Positions 50,283 to 59,654 of a stretch of DNA of 62,735 nt are shown piece by piece (positions within the stretch are counted from its first letter, which is position 1; each line of letters starts with the position of its first letter). The notes under the pieces were generated by a model. It made no database searches. It had not been told where the DNA came from and saw only the letters and a program-made list of their open reading frames with translations. A program made the translations under genes and the position numbers. The stretch is from assembly GCA_031082125.1 (NCBI GenBank), contig JAVHLM010000036.1, positions 1-62,735 on the forward strand. Reading direction: 5' to 3'. This stretch comes from Candidatus Eremiobacterota bacterium. GTDB taxonomy: Bacteria; Vulcanimicrobiota; CADAWZ01; Ess09-12.

Positions 50283-52409
50283 CTATGCTATTGCGCTGAT
50301 CGATACCAGCTTCCCGTTTACCGAAATGTGTTCCATATCATTCCCTATCTGATACTTGTTTCCTGTCACGATATCTTCTGCGAGCAAAACTCCATCCTGA
50401 TTGCGGCTGAAGTGAATGTTGGTATCTTTCTGTGAGGTGAAATTAACGGTATCGTTTCCGGCTCCTCCGCTCACATAGCCAATCTTATTGGATCGAGATC
50501 CCATATTCACCTGCACGGTGTCATTTCCCTCTCCGCCATAAATTTTATTCTGGCCTGAGACAGTGAGCTTATCATTCCCTTGGCCGCCATAGCCCTCATT
50601 TCCATGACCGGAGATGGTAATCGAATCGCTGCCGGTGCCGCCATCTACAGTACTTCCACTGGTGTTCACTGCTGAAATCGAGTCGTTTCCTGTTCCCCCA
50701 TTAATCTTTGCGTTGCTTCCATTGGAATATACGGTGTCATTTCCCTCTCCGCCCTCAATTCGTGTCCTGGCTCCATAGGCTGTTATGGAATCATTGCCCA
50801 CACCGCCGTCATGGGTATTCCCGTCTCCCTTTGAGTAGAGGGTATCATTGCCCTCATCGCCTCTCAGAGTATTGTTGCCTCCGGTCACCTTTACGTTATC
50901 GCTGCCCTCCCCGCCTTTCACAAGGTTCGCGTCTCCAATCACCTCTGCACTGTCATTCCCCGCTCCAAGGATATCTGTGTTTGAGTCGCCATTCTGTGCA
51001 AGCTTGTCGTTGCCACTTCCTGTGACGGCATAATTTCTATCACCGTTGACTCTCAGATCGTCATCGCCGCCTCTTGAGTCAACATAGTTGTCATTGCCGT
51101 TCACCTGGAACTTGTCTCCTCCTTCAGAGCCGCTCCCGCTTTTGTTATTACCATCGACCGTATAATACTGTGGAATCTCTACGGGCTTGTCTGAGCCCTT
51201 TGCGCCCTTTCCCTCTTCAAATTCAATTGCAGGTGCGGAAGAAGGCCTGGTTCCCTGCGGGACTGTCATTTCCTTTCCATTCATGGTTATCTTTTCAAAA
51301 CCATGCAGCTCCGCCTTGTTTCCAGTGGTTGAATCTTTCAGATAGAGCTTTCCGCTGTCATCTCTATACAGTGAAAGGTTTTCGGGGTTCTTCGAGTTGA
51401 TATTGAAAGTGTCACTGCCCTCCCCGCCATTGAATATACTGTCAGCAGATTTAGCATTGGTAAAACCTGTGAAGGCAAGTGCATCATTGCCTGCTCCGAG
51501 ATCCACCTTGTTTGAAGAGCCGAAGAGTGTCACACTGTCATCGCCTGTGCCGGCTTTTATGATATTGCCGGTGCCGCTCCAGCTCATTTTGTCATTGCCG
51601 CTTCCCAGGCCGATATTGCTGGTCGATCCCCAGCCTGTGACGGTATCATCCCCACCACCTGTCCTTATATCATTATTTGAATAACCGCTGTTTTGGACAG
51701 TATCGTTGCCGCTGCCGCCTCTTATGGTGGTATTTCCTCCTCTGTTGGTGATCTTGTCATCTCCCAGGCCGCCGTAAATCCTGTTATTCGAACCCAGACT
51801 GTCTATCGTGTCATTGCCGCTTCCCATATCATGGGAGTTATAATCTCCGACTGCTTTGACGTTGTCATTGCCGCTTCCCATGTCAATCCTGGAATTGTAT
51901 CCATTGTAATCAAGGTCATCTTTGCCCCGCCCTGTATTGATTATTGAATATTTGCCATTATATTTTACCTCATCATTCCCCTCTCCGGAAAATATAGTGC
52001 CAAAATCTCCATTTTGTTTTACCCTGTCATCGCCGATGGTCCCCATAATTTCGGTAAAATCTCCGTTTACCTGGGTGTTGATGGGGCTCTGGCGGTAAGA
52101 GAAGTTATACGTTCTGTAGTTTCCGTTGAACACCGTCTGTTCCTGAGGGCGCTCATTGTTGAAGACCGGATATTCTCCATACCCGTTTAAATACGTGTTC
52201 TTCATGCCATTGAGGCTCCCCGAAGAGTCAAAGGGATTGAAACTGCCATAACTGCTGTTATAACCGCCGGATTGCTGATCTCCGAGCAAAGAATTAATCA
52301 TATTGAATTGGAAGAGATAGATCTGGAGGGTGGCATCGAACCCGCCACCAGAATATGCACCCAGGGCATTAAACATATTTGTCTGAAACTGTGTCTGATA
52401 ACTCAACAT
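50283..52409 (-). CDS. RTX-like glycine/aspartate repeat protein
   Basis: The product is about 708 residues. More than twenty nonamer-like repeats of the GGxGxDxx type occur in two blocks (GSGNDNVKAVGD, GGEGNDTVYSNG), separated by a linker (about 340-430) and followed by a short cap (HFSRNQDGVLLAEDIVTGN). Each block is typical of Ca-binding beta-rolls of secreted proteins. There is no N-terminal signal peptide; the first 80 residues are Gly/Ser/Asn-rich. Type I export is usual for RTX proteins, but no transporter genes are in view. ATG 52409 has GGAGGAA upstream; repeats in its promoter are listed separately. Confidence 0.82.
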   Translation of the reverse strand: MLSYQTQFQTNMFNALGAYSGGGFDATLQIYLFQFNMINSLLGDQQSGGYNSSYGSFNPFDSSGSLNGMKNTYLNGYGEYPVFNNERPQEQTVFNGNYRTYNFSYRQSPINTQVNGDFTEIMGTIGDDRVKQNGDFGTIFSGEGNDEVKYNGKYSIINTGRGKDDLDYNGYNSRIDMGSGNDNVKAVGDYNSHDMGSGNDTIDSLGSNNRIYGGLGDDKITNRGGNTTIRGGSGNDTVQNSGYSNNDIRTGGGDDTVTGWGSTSNIGLGSGNDKMSWSGTGNIIKAGTGDDSVTLFGSSNKVDLGAGNDALAFTGFTNAKSADSIFNGGEGSDTFNINSKNPENLSLYRDDSGKLYLKDSTTGNKAELHGFEKITMNGKEMTVPQGTRPSSAPAIEFEEGKGAKGSDKPVEIPQYYTVDGNNKSGSGSEGGDKFQVNGNDNYVDSRGGDDDLRVNGDRNYAVTGSGNDKLAQNGDSNTDILGAGNDSAEVIGDANLVKGGEGSDNVKVTGGNNTLRGDEGNDTLYSKGDGNTHDGGVGNDSITAYGARTRIEGGEGNDTVYSNGSNAKINGGTGNDSISAVNTSGSTVDGGTGSDSITISGHGNEGYGGQGNDKLTVSGQNKIYGGEGNDTVQVNMGSRSNKIGYVSGGAGNDTVNFTSQKDTNIHFSRNQDGVLLAEDIVTGNKYQIGNDMEHISVNGKLVSISAIA

Positions 52410-52491
52410 TGGTGAATTCCTCCCCACGGTATTTTTTGTTTTCCCTGCATTCTCATGATAATCAAAAAGTCTTATCAATATAAAACAATAT

Positions 52492-52579
52492 TGTAAACAC
52501 GATGTTAATAATATGTTAATAAATTGTTGCTGGTGTTAATAAATTGTTACAAATATTAATAAATTGTGACAAATGAGCC
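52492..52579 (-). promoter_or_regulatory. Direct-repeat operator upstream of the RTX-like gene
   Basis: On the + strand, half-sites of the form TGTTAAT/TGTAAAC begin at 52492, 52503, 52514, 52525, 52534, 52545, 52554 (TATTAAT), 52565 and 52574 (TGAG), spaced 11 or 9 bases. Read on the coding strand they are ATTAACA/GTTTACA direct repeats, as bound by OmpR/PhoB-type regulators. They lie 83-170 bases before the start codon. Confidence 0.65.
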
Positions 52580-52738
52580 TGTTGCTTTTCGAGTATCACT
52601 CCGGCGTGAAGCTCGTGCCGTCGCAGGAAGAAACCGGCGCTATGAATCGGCGATGAAGCTTCACGCGGTGAATTGAGGCTGAATTATGGCCGGTAGACGT
52701 GTTTTCCCCGTCATTCTCACCTATGGCACGGGAAAACA

Positions 52739-54109
52739 TCACATTTTCTGCCACGAGATTATAACCACTTCTCCATAGGTGCTCCCGCCGATCCAGGCCT
52801 CGAAGCCCGGGCACTGCACGGCAAGCGGAGCAAGGTTGAAGGTTGAATTGGCGCCATTCTGCTCCACGCCCCCGGTGTTATAGGAGATGACGGAGCCGTT
52901 CACTTCGAGGTGGGCATTGGTTTTTATCGTGCCATGGGCATAGACAAGGCCGTTTATTATGGTGTTGTTGCGGTTGTATATCTTGGCGCCTCCCACGGTG
53001 CCGCTGCCCGCCCAGTTTGAGTTGGTTCCGCCATCGACGGCTATAAGGTTCACGTTATCAGTGCCCGCGCCCCCCGTGCTGAAGTTCAGCTTCCCCGGCT
53101 TGCCGTAGCTCCCCACCACTATGGTGCCCTTCCCCGTGAGGGAGGTGATCTGTATCCCGCCTATTCCCTCGGGGTCGCCGCTGCTGTTGGGGAAATAGAC
53201 TACTTCGCCGTCATAGTTGAATGTGAGGCTGCCGCTGTAGTTGTTTGTCGTGATAGTCCTGCAGGATGCAAGGAGCTCCGTCATATCGGGGTTGGGAAGG
53301 CTTTCCCTTCCCGGGATCGACGTCGGTGCAAGAGAGCCGTCGTTTATGAAAGCGAGGGTGTCGTCGGTGCTGTCGGGGTTGCCGAGATAGTCCCATCCGT
53401 CAACTTTTGTCGGGGCGGTAATGCCTGCCCTGGCCCTCACGTCATTCAACGCGTTGGGAGTTCCGTCAGGATTGCTGTGCACCCACTTGCCGCTGCTGCC
53501 ATGGGGCGTGCCGTTGTCTATCTGCCCCGTCACAAGGACTCTTCCCTCGCCGTTATAAGGTTTCACGCTGAGCACCGCGTTGTTGGTAATCGACCCGCTT
53601 GTTTTTATGTTTCCTGTGATGGTGGTATTCGCGTTGAATGCCACGTCTCCCGCCGTGGCGATGGCATAATCAAAGGCTCCGCCCTGGTTCACCTTCACCA
53701 CGATGGCCACCTGCTGCTGCGCCACCTTGTTCTGCCAGTTCCCCGTCCCCAGGAAGTGTATCTGCCCGGGCTTCACTATGGTGCCGTTGGGCGCTGTCAT
53801 GTCCTGCTGCGTTTCGTTCCTTGTCACCTGCACATAGTAAGAGGCTCCGTTAAAAAGGTTTACCGGCGAGGCGGCGCTCCCTATGCCGCTATCCCATCCC
53901 GACTGGCCTTTCTTGTAGTTGAGGAGCGCATTGCTGAGCCCTGCCTCGGCGGCATAGAAAGCCATTGTCCTGTACTTCTCCGTGGTGGTGAAGTTAAGGT
54001 TGACAATCGCCCGGGACCCGATGGCAAAAACGATGACCGTCATGATGACCAGCACCAGAAGAGTCACCACCAATGAGAGCCCTCTCTGCCTTTTCCTGTT
54101 GCCTTTCAT
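52739..54109 (-). CDS. PilX-like prepilin-type protein
   Basis: The product is 456 residues. The N terminus RQRGLSLVVTLLVLVIMTVI is a PilX_N-type segment, followed by AFYAAEAGLSNALLNYKKGQ as in PilX/Tfp minor pilins. The exported part is rich in Gly, Asn and Thr and includes repeated NTTITGNIKTSG-like turns suggestive of a beta-helix. It is divergent from the even larger PilX-like protein at 45569. Confidence 0.78.
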   Translation of the reverse strand: MKGNRKRQRGLSLVVTLLVLVIMTVIVFAIGSRAIVNLNFTTTEKYRTMAFYAAEAGLSNALLNYKKGQSGWDSGIGSAASPVNLFNGASYYVQVTRNETQQDMTAPNGTIVKPGQIHFLGTGNWQNKVAQQQVAIVVKVNQGGAFDYAIATAGDVAFNANTTITGNIKTSGSITNNAVLSVKPYNGEGRVLVTGQIDNGTPHGSSGKWVHSNPDGTPNALNDVRARAGITAPTKVDGWDYLGNPDSTDDTLAFINDGSLAPTSIPGRESLPNPDMTELLASCRTITTNNYSGSLTFNYDGEVVYFPNSSGDPEGIGGIQITSLTGKGTIVVGSYGKPGKLNFSTGGAGTDNVNLIAVDGGTNSNWAGSGTVGGAKIYNRNNTIINGLVYAHGTIKTNAHLEVNGSVISYNTGGVEQNGANSTFNLAPLAVQCPGFEAWIGGSTYGEVVIISWQKM

Positions 54110-54208
54110 CGCAGTGCCCCTCCTTTATCATATCCCTTTCTTTCTCCACTATATCATAAGCACAGAAAATTATATGTAAAATACAGTACAATCCCTCATT
54201 TCTATTAT

Positions 54209-54257
54209 CGGTGAATCCGCCTGTAATTTCAATATATCAACAGGTCTAAAAAAGGAG
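54209..54257 (+). repeat. Copy 1 of a ~48-bp dispersed repeat
   Basis: It aligns with 56404-56450 with five mismatches and two single-base gaps. The two copies flank the small secreted-protein gene and the decayed kinase, as if that block had been inserted or duplicated. Confidence 0.7.
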
Positions 54258-54299
54258 TACCTCTGAACGGGGGAGCCTCAGGCACTTACCTCACTTCTA

Positions 54300-54328
54300 T
54301 TGACAGGCCGGGGGCATAGCGCTATCAT
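54300..54328 (+). promoter_or_regulatory. Sigma-70-like promoter
   Basis: TTGACA (54300-54305) and TATCAT (54323-54328) are 17 bases apart, and the start codon lies 28 bases downstream. Confidence 0.65.
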
Positions 54329-54356
54329 TATACTGAAAGAACATGAAGGAGGTCTC

Positions 54357-54725
54357 ATGAGGCTGTCGCTTTTACTTTTTTTCTTAATCATTCTTCTTGG
54401 CGTAACAGCTTTTATGCCTGCCGCGGCTCACGCCCAGACGGCACCGGCGCCGGAAAGCAAGGTGCGGCTTGTCATCGTGGAAATAAGCTACTCCACAGAC
54501 CCGGACGGTATAAGAGTATCGGCGGAAGTGACCAACAATGGCTCTGAAACGGCGAAAAATGTCATGGCGAAGTGCGTGCTCCTCACCGACGACGGGAAGC
54601 TCTACAACACGAGCCAGCAGAAACTTGGCGCCATGAAGCCCGGGGAGAAGGTATATCCCCTGTTCTTCATTCCCGGCGCGGGAGGCTTGAAGCGCGTGCT
54701 CTCCGTGGAGGAGAGCAATGAGTAA
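54357..54725 (+). CDS. Small secreted protein with FxLYD-like domain
   Basis: The product is 122 residues. A signal peptide (LLLFFLIILLGVTAFMPAAA) is followed by a single beta-rich domain (VSAEVTNNGSETAKNVMAKC) like those of FxLYD/CARDB-type proteins. The ATG has AAGGAGG upstream. The role is unknown. Confidence 0.75.
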   Translation: MRLSLLLFFLIILLGVTAFMPAAAHAQTAPAPESKVRLVIVEISYSTDPDGIRVSAEVTNNGSETAKNVMAKCVLLTDDGKLYNTSQQKLGAMKPGEKVYPLFFIPGAGGLKRVLSVEESNE

Positions 54726-54948
54726 GATATTTCGGTTTCGTAATTATTCAGGCCGTGCCAGACTGATTTGCCCGTAACCAAAGAAAAAACGCCATAGGAT
54801 AACTCATCCTGCCCGTCTTTACGAATTTTTAATCAGTGTGATATTATTTTATATATATGAAGGCTTGTGCCTCAGGTGTTTTCAGGCCTCGTTCCCGGGC
54901 GGGAGGGCTGTTTTATAATTTAATTAAGAATATCAGGCAGGTGGATTT

Positions 54949-56371
54949 ATGGGATTCCGTGTGGAAGCGCCCGGCGGGAAAAAGGGGAAAGACGGCCTCC
55001 CTGTGCTGGTGCTCCCTGAAGAAACGGTGCTCAGGGAAAATACAAGGCGAAGTACCTCACCGTGGGCGGGATGTACATAGCCTACAAGGCTGAATATCTA
55101 GGTAAGGCATACTTCATCAAGGAGGTGAGACCGGCGATCCCCGCAGAATGGTCTCCCTCTCCCAGGAAAAGCTCATACTTGAACAGTTGAACCACTCCGG
55201 CATCATCAAGGACACTCAGGGCCGCCTTCGTCTCGTGGATTTCGGCATCGCGAGAATTTACAAGACGAACAAGCCTGAAGATACGGAGCCCATGGGATCG
55301 GCGCTTACTGCGTCTCCCGAGCACTTCGGAGGGAGACAGACTGACGAGCGCTCCGATATTTATACTCTTGGCGCGACGCTTCATTATCTGGCGACAAACG
55401 GCAATAGCTTTTCCGGGCAGCTCTTTGAGTTTGAGTCTCCCAGGGCCATCAATCCAAAGCTCTCGGAGTCTTTCGACAAAATACTGATGAAATGCCTCGA
55501 TCAGGAGCCCGAAAAGCGGTATCAGTCAATAGCTGAGCTCAGGGCCGCCCTTGGTGGCCCCAGGGGAGAAAAAGCCGCCGAAAAGGAGGCGGAAGCTCCC
55601 GCAGGGCCTCCCAAGACTCATTCAGCAGCGCCTTCACTTCCCGGCGGGCCTGTTCCCCGGGCTACGGGAAAGCCGCGGGCCGTAATCCCGGGTGATAATA
55701 ATCCCCTGGCAGTCGTGCCTGCACCCCCCGCCTCACAGCCCGAGTCCGTGAAAAAGAAAAGCATGGAAGAGGTGCTTGCCCAGATATTCGGCCAGAAGCC
55801 TTCAGGCATCAGGCAAATTGACTCAATTCCCGCGCGGCAGCTCTATCAGTATACTAATGACAGGAATTATGAGATTAAAATCCCCAGGGACTATTTACTT
55901 GTCAAGCCCCCCCTCACTCTCTACAGGGATTCGGAGAAGGTATTCGCAAAAATCGATCCTGAGGGGGAGCGGTCCTCCCTCCGGTTACTGATAGTCATGG
56001 TGGAAGCCAACATCAGTCTTACCACCCAGGACATTGATCCTGATGATAATGTAGTGATATGGCATGAAGTGGCCAGGGCCGTTGAGAAGATCATGACCAC
56101 CAACCCGCGGATGAAGGTGGACAGCCTGGTGGAAAGAACAAGAATTCAAAAGGCCAGATACATCAAATACAACAGAGGGTTTGAGTACGGTTTCAATATG
56201 AAGGTCACAGGACTATCTCTTGACGGGGCATACCTGCAATGTGAAAATATCACTTATATCGTAAACGACAGAGAGACTTTTTATGTGCTTGTCACGGTGG
56301 CCCCTGCAGAACACTACAGGGAGCACCAGAGAGAATTCCAGGATTTTTTTGAAAAGAATCTTCAATTTTAG
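54949..56371 (+). pseudogene. Decayed membrane-anchored Ser/Thr kinase
   Basis: It is a close copy of the kinase at 41462-43498, starting with the same MGFRVEAPGGKKGKDGLP. One G is missing near 55037 (CAGGGA versus CAGGGGA) and one T near 55123 (GGAGGTGAG versus GGAGGTTGAG), breaking frame twice. An in-frame deletion of 73 codons removes the catalytic loop; it lies exactly between two 11-bp CATCATCAAGG repeats of the intact copy (41716-41726, 41935-41945), one copy remaining at 55201-55211. The stalk is also shorter and the transmembrane segment seems lost. The C-terminal domain is still open from 55148. It cannot make an active kinase. Confidence 0.85.
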
Positions 56372-56403
56372 CTCTGTGACAATACCTGCGAGGAACGGCC
56401 TTC

Positions 56404-56450
56404 CGGTGAATCCAACGGTAATTTCAACATATCACCAGTCTAAAAAGGAG
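56404..56450 (+). repeat. Copy 2 of a ~48-bp dispersed repeat
   Basis: See the copy at 54209-54257. Its last bases form part of the terminator hairpin. Confidence 0.7.
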
Positions 56451-56475
56451 GCGCCTTGTAAAGACGCCTCCTTTT
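56443..56475. terminator. Bidirectional transcription terminator
   Basis: AAAAGGAGGCG pairs perfectly with CGCCTCCTTTT over 11 bp with an 11-base loop, giving a T run in both directions. It separates the kinase remnant from the convergent Gly/Ala-rich gene. Confidence 0.85.
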
Positions 56476-56497
56476 CCATGGCTATTGACGTGACATG

Positions 56498-57025
56498 CTA
56501 TGCCGTGGGACGGGGCGGCACGGTGTAGGTCTTTGCTACCCCGTCTTTTTCGGTATAAATGGTGCCTCCCTGGCCCTTGGTAAGGTCCGCGTAGGCTGCT
56601 GCCTCATGATACTCGCCTGTTGACTTATTGCACCATTTGGCTTCTCCACAGGCATCAAGATTACCCGTGGCGGCATCATAGGCGAACTGCCCGCCGGCGC
56701 CACCATAGATGTTGGCGCTGTCAACGCCGACGTAGCCCTTGCCTGCCGCGCCGCTCTGGTTAGCACCGATGGAGCCCTGGGCTGAGATTGCATTGCCATT
56801 GGCGCTTACACCATAAAATTTCCCCGCTGCCGCCGCGCCGTTCGGGCCTACCGCTGCTGCCCCGCCTCCGGCAAAGCTGCCGCCGTTGGGCCCTGTTCCC
56901 TGCGCTACGCCGCCCTTGGCGCCAGCGGTACCGCTGCTGTTGATTCCCGCGAAGCCCGCGTATGTTCCCGACCCGCCGTAAGCCCCCGTGTAGGATGTTG
57001 CCGGTTGAATGTGAAGGTCTGCCAT
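56498..57025 (-). CDS. Gly/Ala-rich low-complexity protein
   Basis: The product is 175 residues, dominated by Gly, Ala, Ser, Asn and Tyr (GGSGTYAGFAGINSSGTAG), with two Cys near the C terminus (LDACGEAKWCNK). No signal peptide or membrane segment. The ATG has AAGGAGG upstream and the promoter carries four 11-bp direct repeats. It is probably a surface or matrix protein by composition, but no family is recognised. Confidence 0.7.
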   Translation of the reverse strand: MADLHIQPATSYTGAYGGSGTYAGFAGINSSGTAGAKGGVAQGTGPNGGSFAGGGAAAVGPNGAAAAGKFYGVSANGNAISAQGSIGANQSGAAGKGYVGVDSANIYGGAGGQFAYDAATGNLDACGEAKWCNKSTGEYHEAAAYADLTKGQGGTIYTEKDGVAKTYTVPPRPTA

Positions 57026-57060
57026 TTTCTGTTCCTCCTTAAATTTGATTGTCTGAGAGC

Positions 57061-57116
57061 ATTATACCAGGCAGCACTTACAGACCTCTCACAGATTTCT
57101 TACAGAGCAGTTACAG
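57061..57116 (-). promoter_or_regulatory. Promoter with four 11-bp direct repeats (PhoB-like box)
   Basis: On the + strand TTACAG/TCACAG/TTACAG/TTACAG begin at 57078, 57089, 57100 and 57111, exactly 11 bases apart; on the coding strand each reads CTGTAA (or CTGTGA). A TATAAT -10 box (57061-57066) lies 11 bases downstream of the last repeat, so the repeats occupy the -35 region. This is the layout of promoters activated by OmpR/PhoB-family regulators. Confidence 0.72.
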
Positions 57117-57346
57117 GGGTGAATAAAATAAAAACTATTCAAGCATAAAGAGCGCACAAATATGAAATACCTCAGCGACAGAGACACTTGCTTGCGCCAT
57201 TGCCGTCGGATGACTTCTATCATATGGTTTTTGATATTTGTGACAGAAACGTAACAAAGATTCAGGGATAGAACGGCACCGTAAGGATCCTGCGCAGCCC
57301 CGTCTGAGGCGCCTTGAAAGTCGGTGAGGGGGGAAATCCCTTGACC

Positions 57347-59500
57347 TCAGTATCCCTGGGTATACTGGAAGTGCATCCAGTCGTTGGGCAGGTTGAAGAA
57401 GCCATAGCGCTGGAATACCTCCGCGAGCTGCCGCTGGTCTTCCGTTCTCCGGGACTGGCCGTAACCGTTGGAGGCGGCGTTCACGTCAAAGGCAACGCCC
57501 CACGAGTGGGTGCTCAGGTTCTGTCCGCTCGTCATCTCACGGTAATTGTAGGCGCCGTCGAAGGATTTTATAAGATCCGACATGCCCCTGTCCTTGATCT
57601 CCTGGAAGGCAGCCTTCATCCTCTCGGCTATCTTGCTGTGGCATGTCACGTCAATCTCTTTGCCGCCGGGGCCTGCAGGCATCTTCGTGGTGCACTGACC
57701 GGTGCCGGCCTCGCCGAAGACCTTCGATATCTGGCTGTAGCCCTTCGGAACTTCAAGGGGAGGAAGGCTCTGGGAGGGATCGACTTTCTTCATGGCAGCT
57801 TCCGTTGAGGCATCCCTCGCTTCTTCGGGGCTTTTCCCCTCTGCGATGGCCTTATTGTATGCCTCCTTCTCCAGGGCCTCGAGCCCTGCCCGCTCCTCCT
57901 CCTTCATCCTGCTTCTGGAGTCGTTGACAAACTTCTCGTTTTTTATCCGGGCTAATTCCTTGTCGGCTGCGGCACCGGAAGCCCGCTCCTTCTCCTCGTC
58001 GCCTGCCCCGGACAGGGCCGCTTTCTGTGATGCTTTGTCCATGGAAGTGCGGACTCTTTCCCGCGAGGGCTCATCGAGCTTATCCACCGCCTCATTCCTC
58101 TTGTGGTTCTCCTCGATCTCCTTTGCCCTGGCAAGAGCCGCCTCTTTCCCTGCCTTTTTCGCCTCGTAATCGCCCTTGCCTTCAGCCTTCGCCTTCCTGA
58201 AGGCTTCGTCGGCCTTTCCGTGGAAAGATGCCTTCTCCTTGTCACTCATGCCTTCAAGCTGCTGCTTCATGGCGCTCCCGCCCTCGACGGAGCGCTGAAG
58301 ATCCTGCAGGGCGGAATTTTCATTTCTGAGGGAGCGCGTGCTCTGCCGCGCAGCCTCTTCGGCTTTCTGCATAGCCTTCTTCTCGTCGCCGCCCTGTTCA
58401 AGCGATGCCTTGTATGCGTCATGGGCCGCCTGGTTCACAAAACCGCGTTCCTGTTCGTTGAGTTTCTGCATGTCCTGGCCGACAGCGCGGGATTTATCGA
58501 GCTTTTCCACGATTTTCCCGCGGTCCAGCGCTTCCTTTTCCACCTGGAGGTTATCCTTCCCCTGGGACGCGGCAGCAGTGTAAGCCTTGTCCATTTCAGC
58601 CTTCAAGGCTTTCTGCTTCTCCTCGGGAAGCTTTGCCATGGCCTCTTCGAGCTCTTTCCCCTGCCCTATGGTGCGGAGCTGCCCGTCAGCGGCCCTGTCG
58701 CCGGCTTTCTTGAGCTCACCGGCCGACGGGTCACCCTCAACCTTCTTTGCCATCTCGGCCCTGGCCCTTGCCGTATCGACTTTCTGCCGCTCTTCGGGGG
58801 TCAGGCGCTCCATTGCGTCGGCCCTCTGCCTGTCGCCCTTGATTTCCTTTGCCTTCTCGAGGCCCGCTTCTTTTGCCGTTTTCAGGGCGCTGTAATCGGC
58901 GCTTCCTTCTTCCTTCGCTTTTGTGTAGGCCTGGTATGCAGCCTGGCCGGCATGCTCCTTCTCATCATCGCCAAGCCCTTCAACACTCTTCCTGTATTCG
59001 CCGCTCCCCTCAAGAGAGCGGTTTATCTTGTTTCTCTGTTCCTTTTCTTCCTTGCTCATCTCGGAGGTGTTTTTCCTGCTGCCGGAGTCTCCATTGACGG
59101 CCTCTGCGGCCGCGCCTGTACCGGTCTTTCCTGTTGCTGCGCTCCCGCTTTCTGCCTGCCCGCCGTTCCTGTAGTTTTCCGCAAAGGCCTTAAGAGCATC
59201 GGACGATGATGTGGACTGGGCTGCGCCGTTCTGCACTTCCTTCGTTTCACGCGAGAACTCCGTCTTATCGGCCTGCCTTGACTCCTGCTGCGCCGGAGTA
59301 TCTATTTCACGAGTCCCGGAAGGAGAAGAAACGCCCTGCACTTCCTTTGACGGGGCAGAATCCCTGGTCCCGCTGGTCTCTGAAGCGCCGCCCCCACTGA
59401 TTCCCCCGGTATTCGGGTAATATCCCTGGGAGGTGTCGGGGCTGCTTCCCCTTGACCCTATGCTGTCAACGCTCTCCACATAATCGTTCTCTTCGCTCAC
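57347..59500 (-). CDS. Long coiled-coil protein with C-terminal M15-like peptidase domain
   Basis: The product is 717 residues. Residues 1-120 are Ser/Gly-rich and disordered; about 150-590 form a highly charged Ala/Lys/Glu-rich helical repeat region (EKQKALKAEMDKAY). The last 130 residues resemble M15 D-Ala-D-Ala carboxypeptidases: STHSWGVAFD (His about 665, Asp about 672) and DWMHFQY (His about 710) give the Zn ligands. There is no signal peptide. The GTG start has GGAGG upstream. A cell-wall-active enzyme on a long stalk is likely; how it leaves the cytoplasm is unknown. Confidence 0.83.
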   Translation of the reverse strand: MSEENDYVESVDSIGSRGSSPDTSQGYYPNTGGISGGGASETSGTRDSAPSKEVQGVSSPSGTREIDTPAQQESRQADKTEFSRETKEVQNGAAQSTSSSDALKAFAENYRNGGQAESGSAATGKTGTGAAAEAVNGDSGSRKNTSEMSKEEKEQRNKINRSLEGSGEYRKSVEGLGDDEKEHAGQAAYQAYTKAKEEGSADYSALKTAKEAGLEKAKEIKGDRQRADAMERLTPEERQKVDTARARAEMAKKVEGDPSAGELKKAGDRAADGQLRTIGQGKELEEAMAKLPEEKQKALKAEMDKAYTAAASQGKDNLQVEKEALDRGKIVEKLDKSRAVGQDMQKLNEQERGFVNQAAHDAYKASLEQGGDEKKAMQKAEEAARQSTRSLRNENSALQDLQRSVEGGSAMKQQLEGMSDKEKASFHGKADEAFRKAKAEGKGDYEAKKAGKEAALARAKEIEENHKRNEAVDKLDEPSRERVRTSMDKASQKAALSGAGDEEKERASGAAADKELARIKNEKFVNDSRSRMKEEERAGLEALEKEAYNKAIAEGKSPEEARDASTEAAMKKVDPSQSLPPLEVPKGYSQISKVFGEAGTGQCTTKMPAGPGGKEIDVTCHSKIAERMKAAFQEIKDRGMSDLIKSFDGAYNYREMTSGQNLSTHSWGVAFDVNAASNGYGQSRRTEDQRQLAEVFQRYGFFNLPNDWMHFQYTQGY

Positions 59501-59601
59501 GGTGCCTCCAGGCTCTCAGCTTCATAGAGCGCGGCAAATGCCGGATAATTCGCATATAATATAATTATCAATCATCAGCAGCTATCTATAAAGCCTTTCC
59601 A

Positions 59602-59654
59602 TGTAAACTTATTGTTGCCTATGTTAAAGTTCTGTTGAGATAATGTTAAAGATC
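59602..59654 (-). promoter_or_regulatory. Direct-repeat operator upstream of the M15 gene
   Basis: On the + strand TGTAAAC (59602), TGTTGCC (59613), TGTTAAA (59622), TGTTGAG (59633) and TGTTAAA (59644) are spaced 11, 9, 11 and 11 bases, the same half-sites and spacing as before the RTX-like gene, including the TGTTGC variant. Confidence 0.65.

Noticed and set aside
50283-52409. Repeats resembling a CRISPR array
   Set aside because: They are imperfect coding repeats of an RTX-like protein, without constant direct repeats or unique spacers.
52596-52814. 72-residue open frame on the - strand
   Set aside because: It overlaps the end of the PilX-like gene in another frame and lacks a ribosome site.
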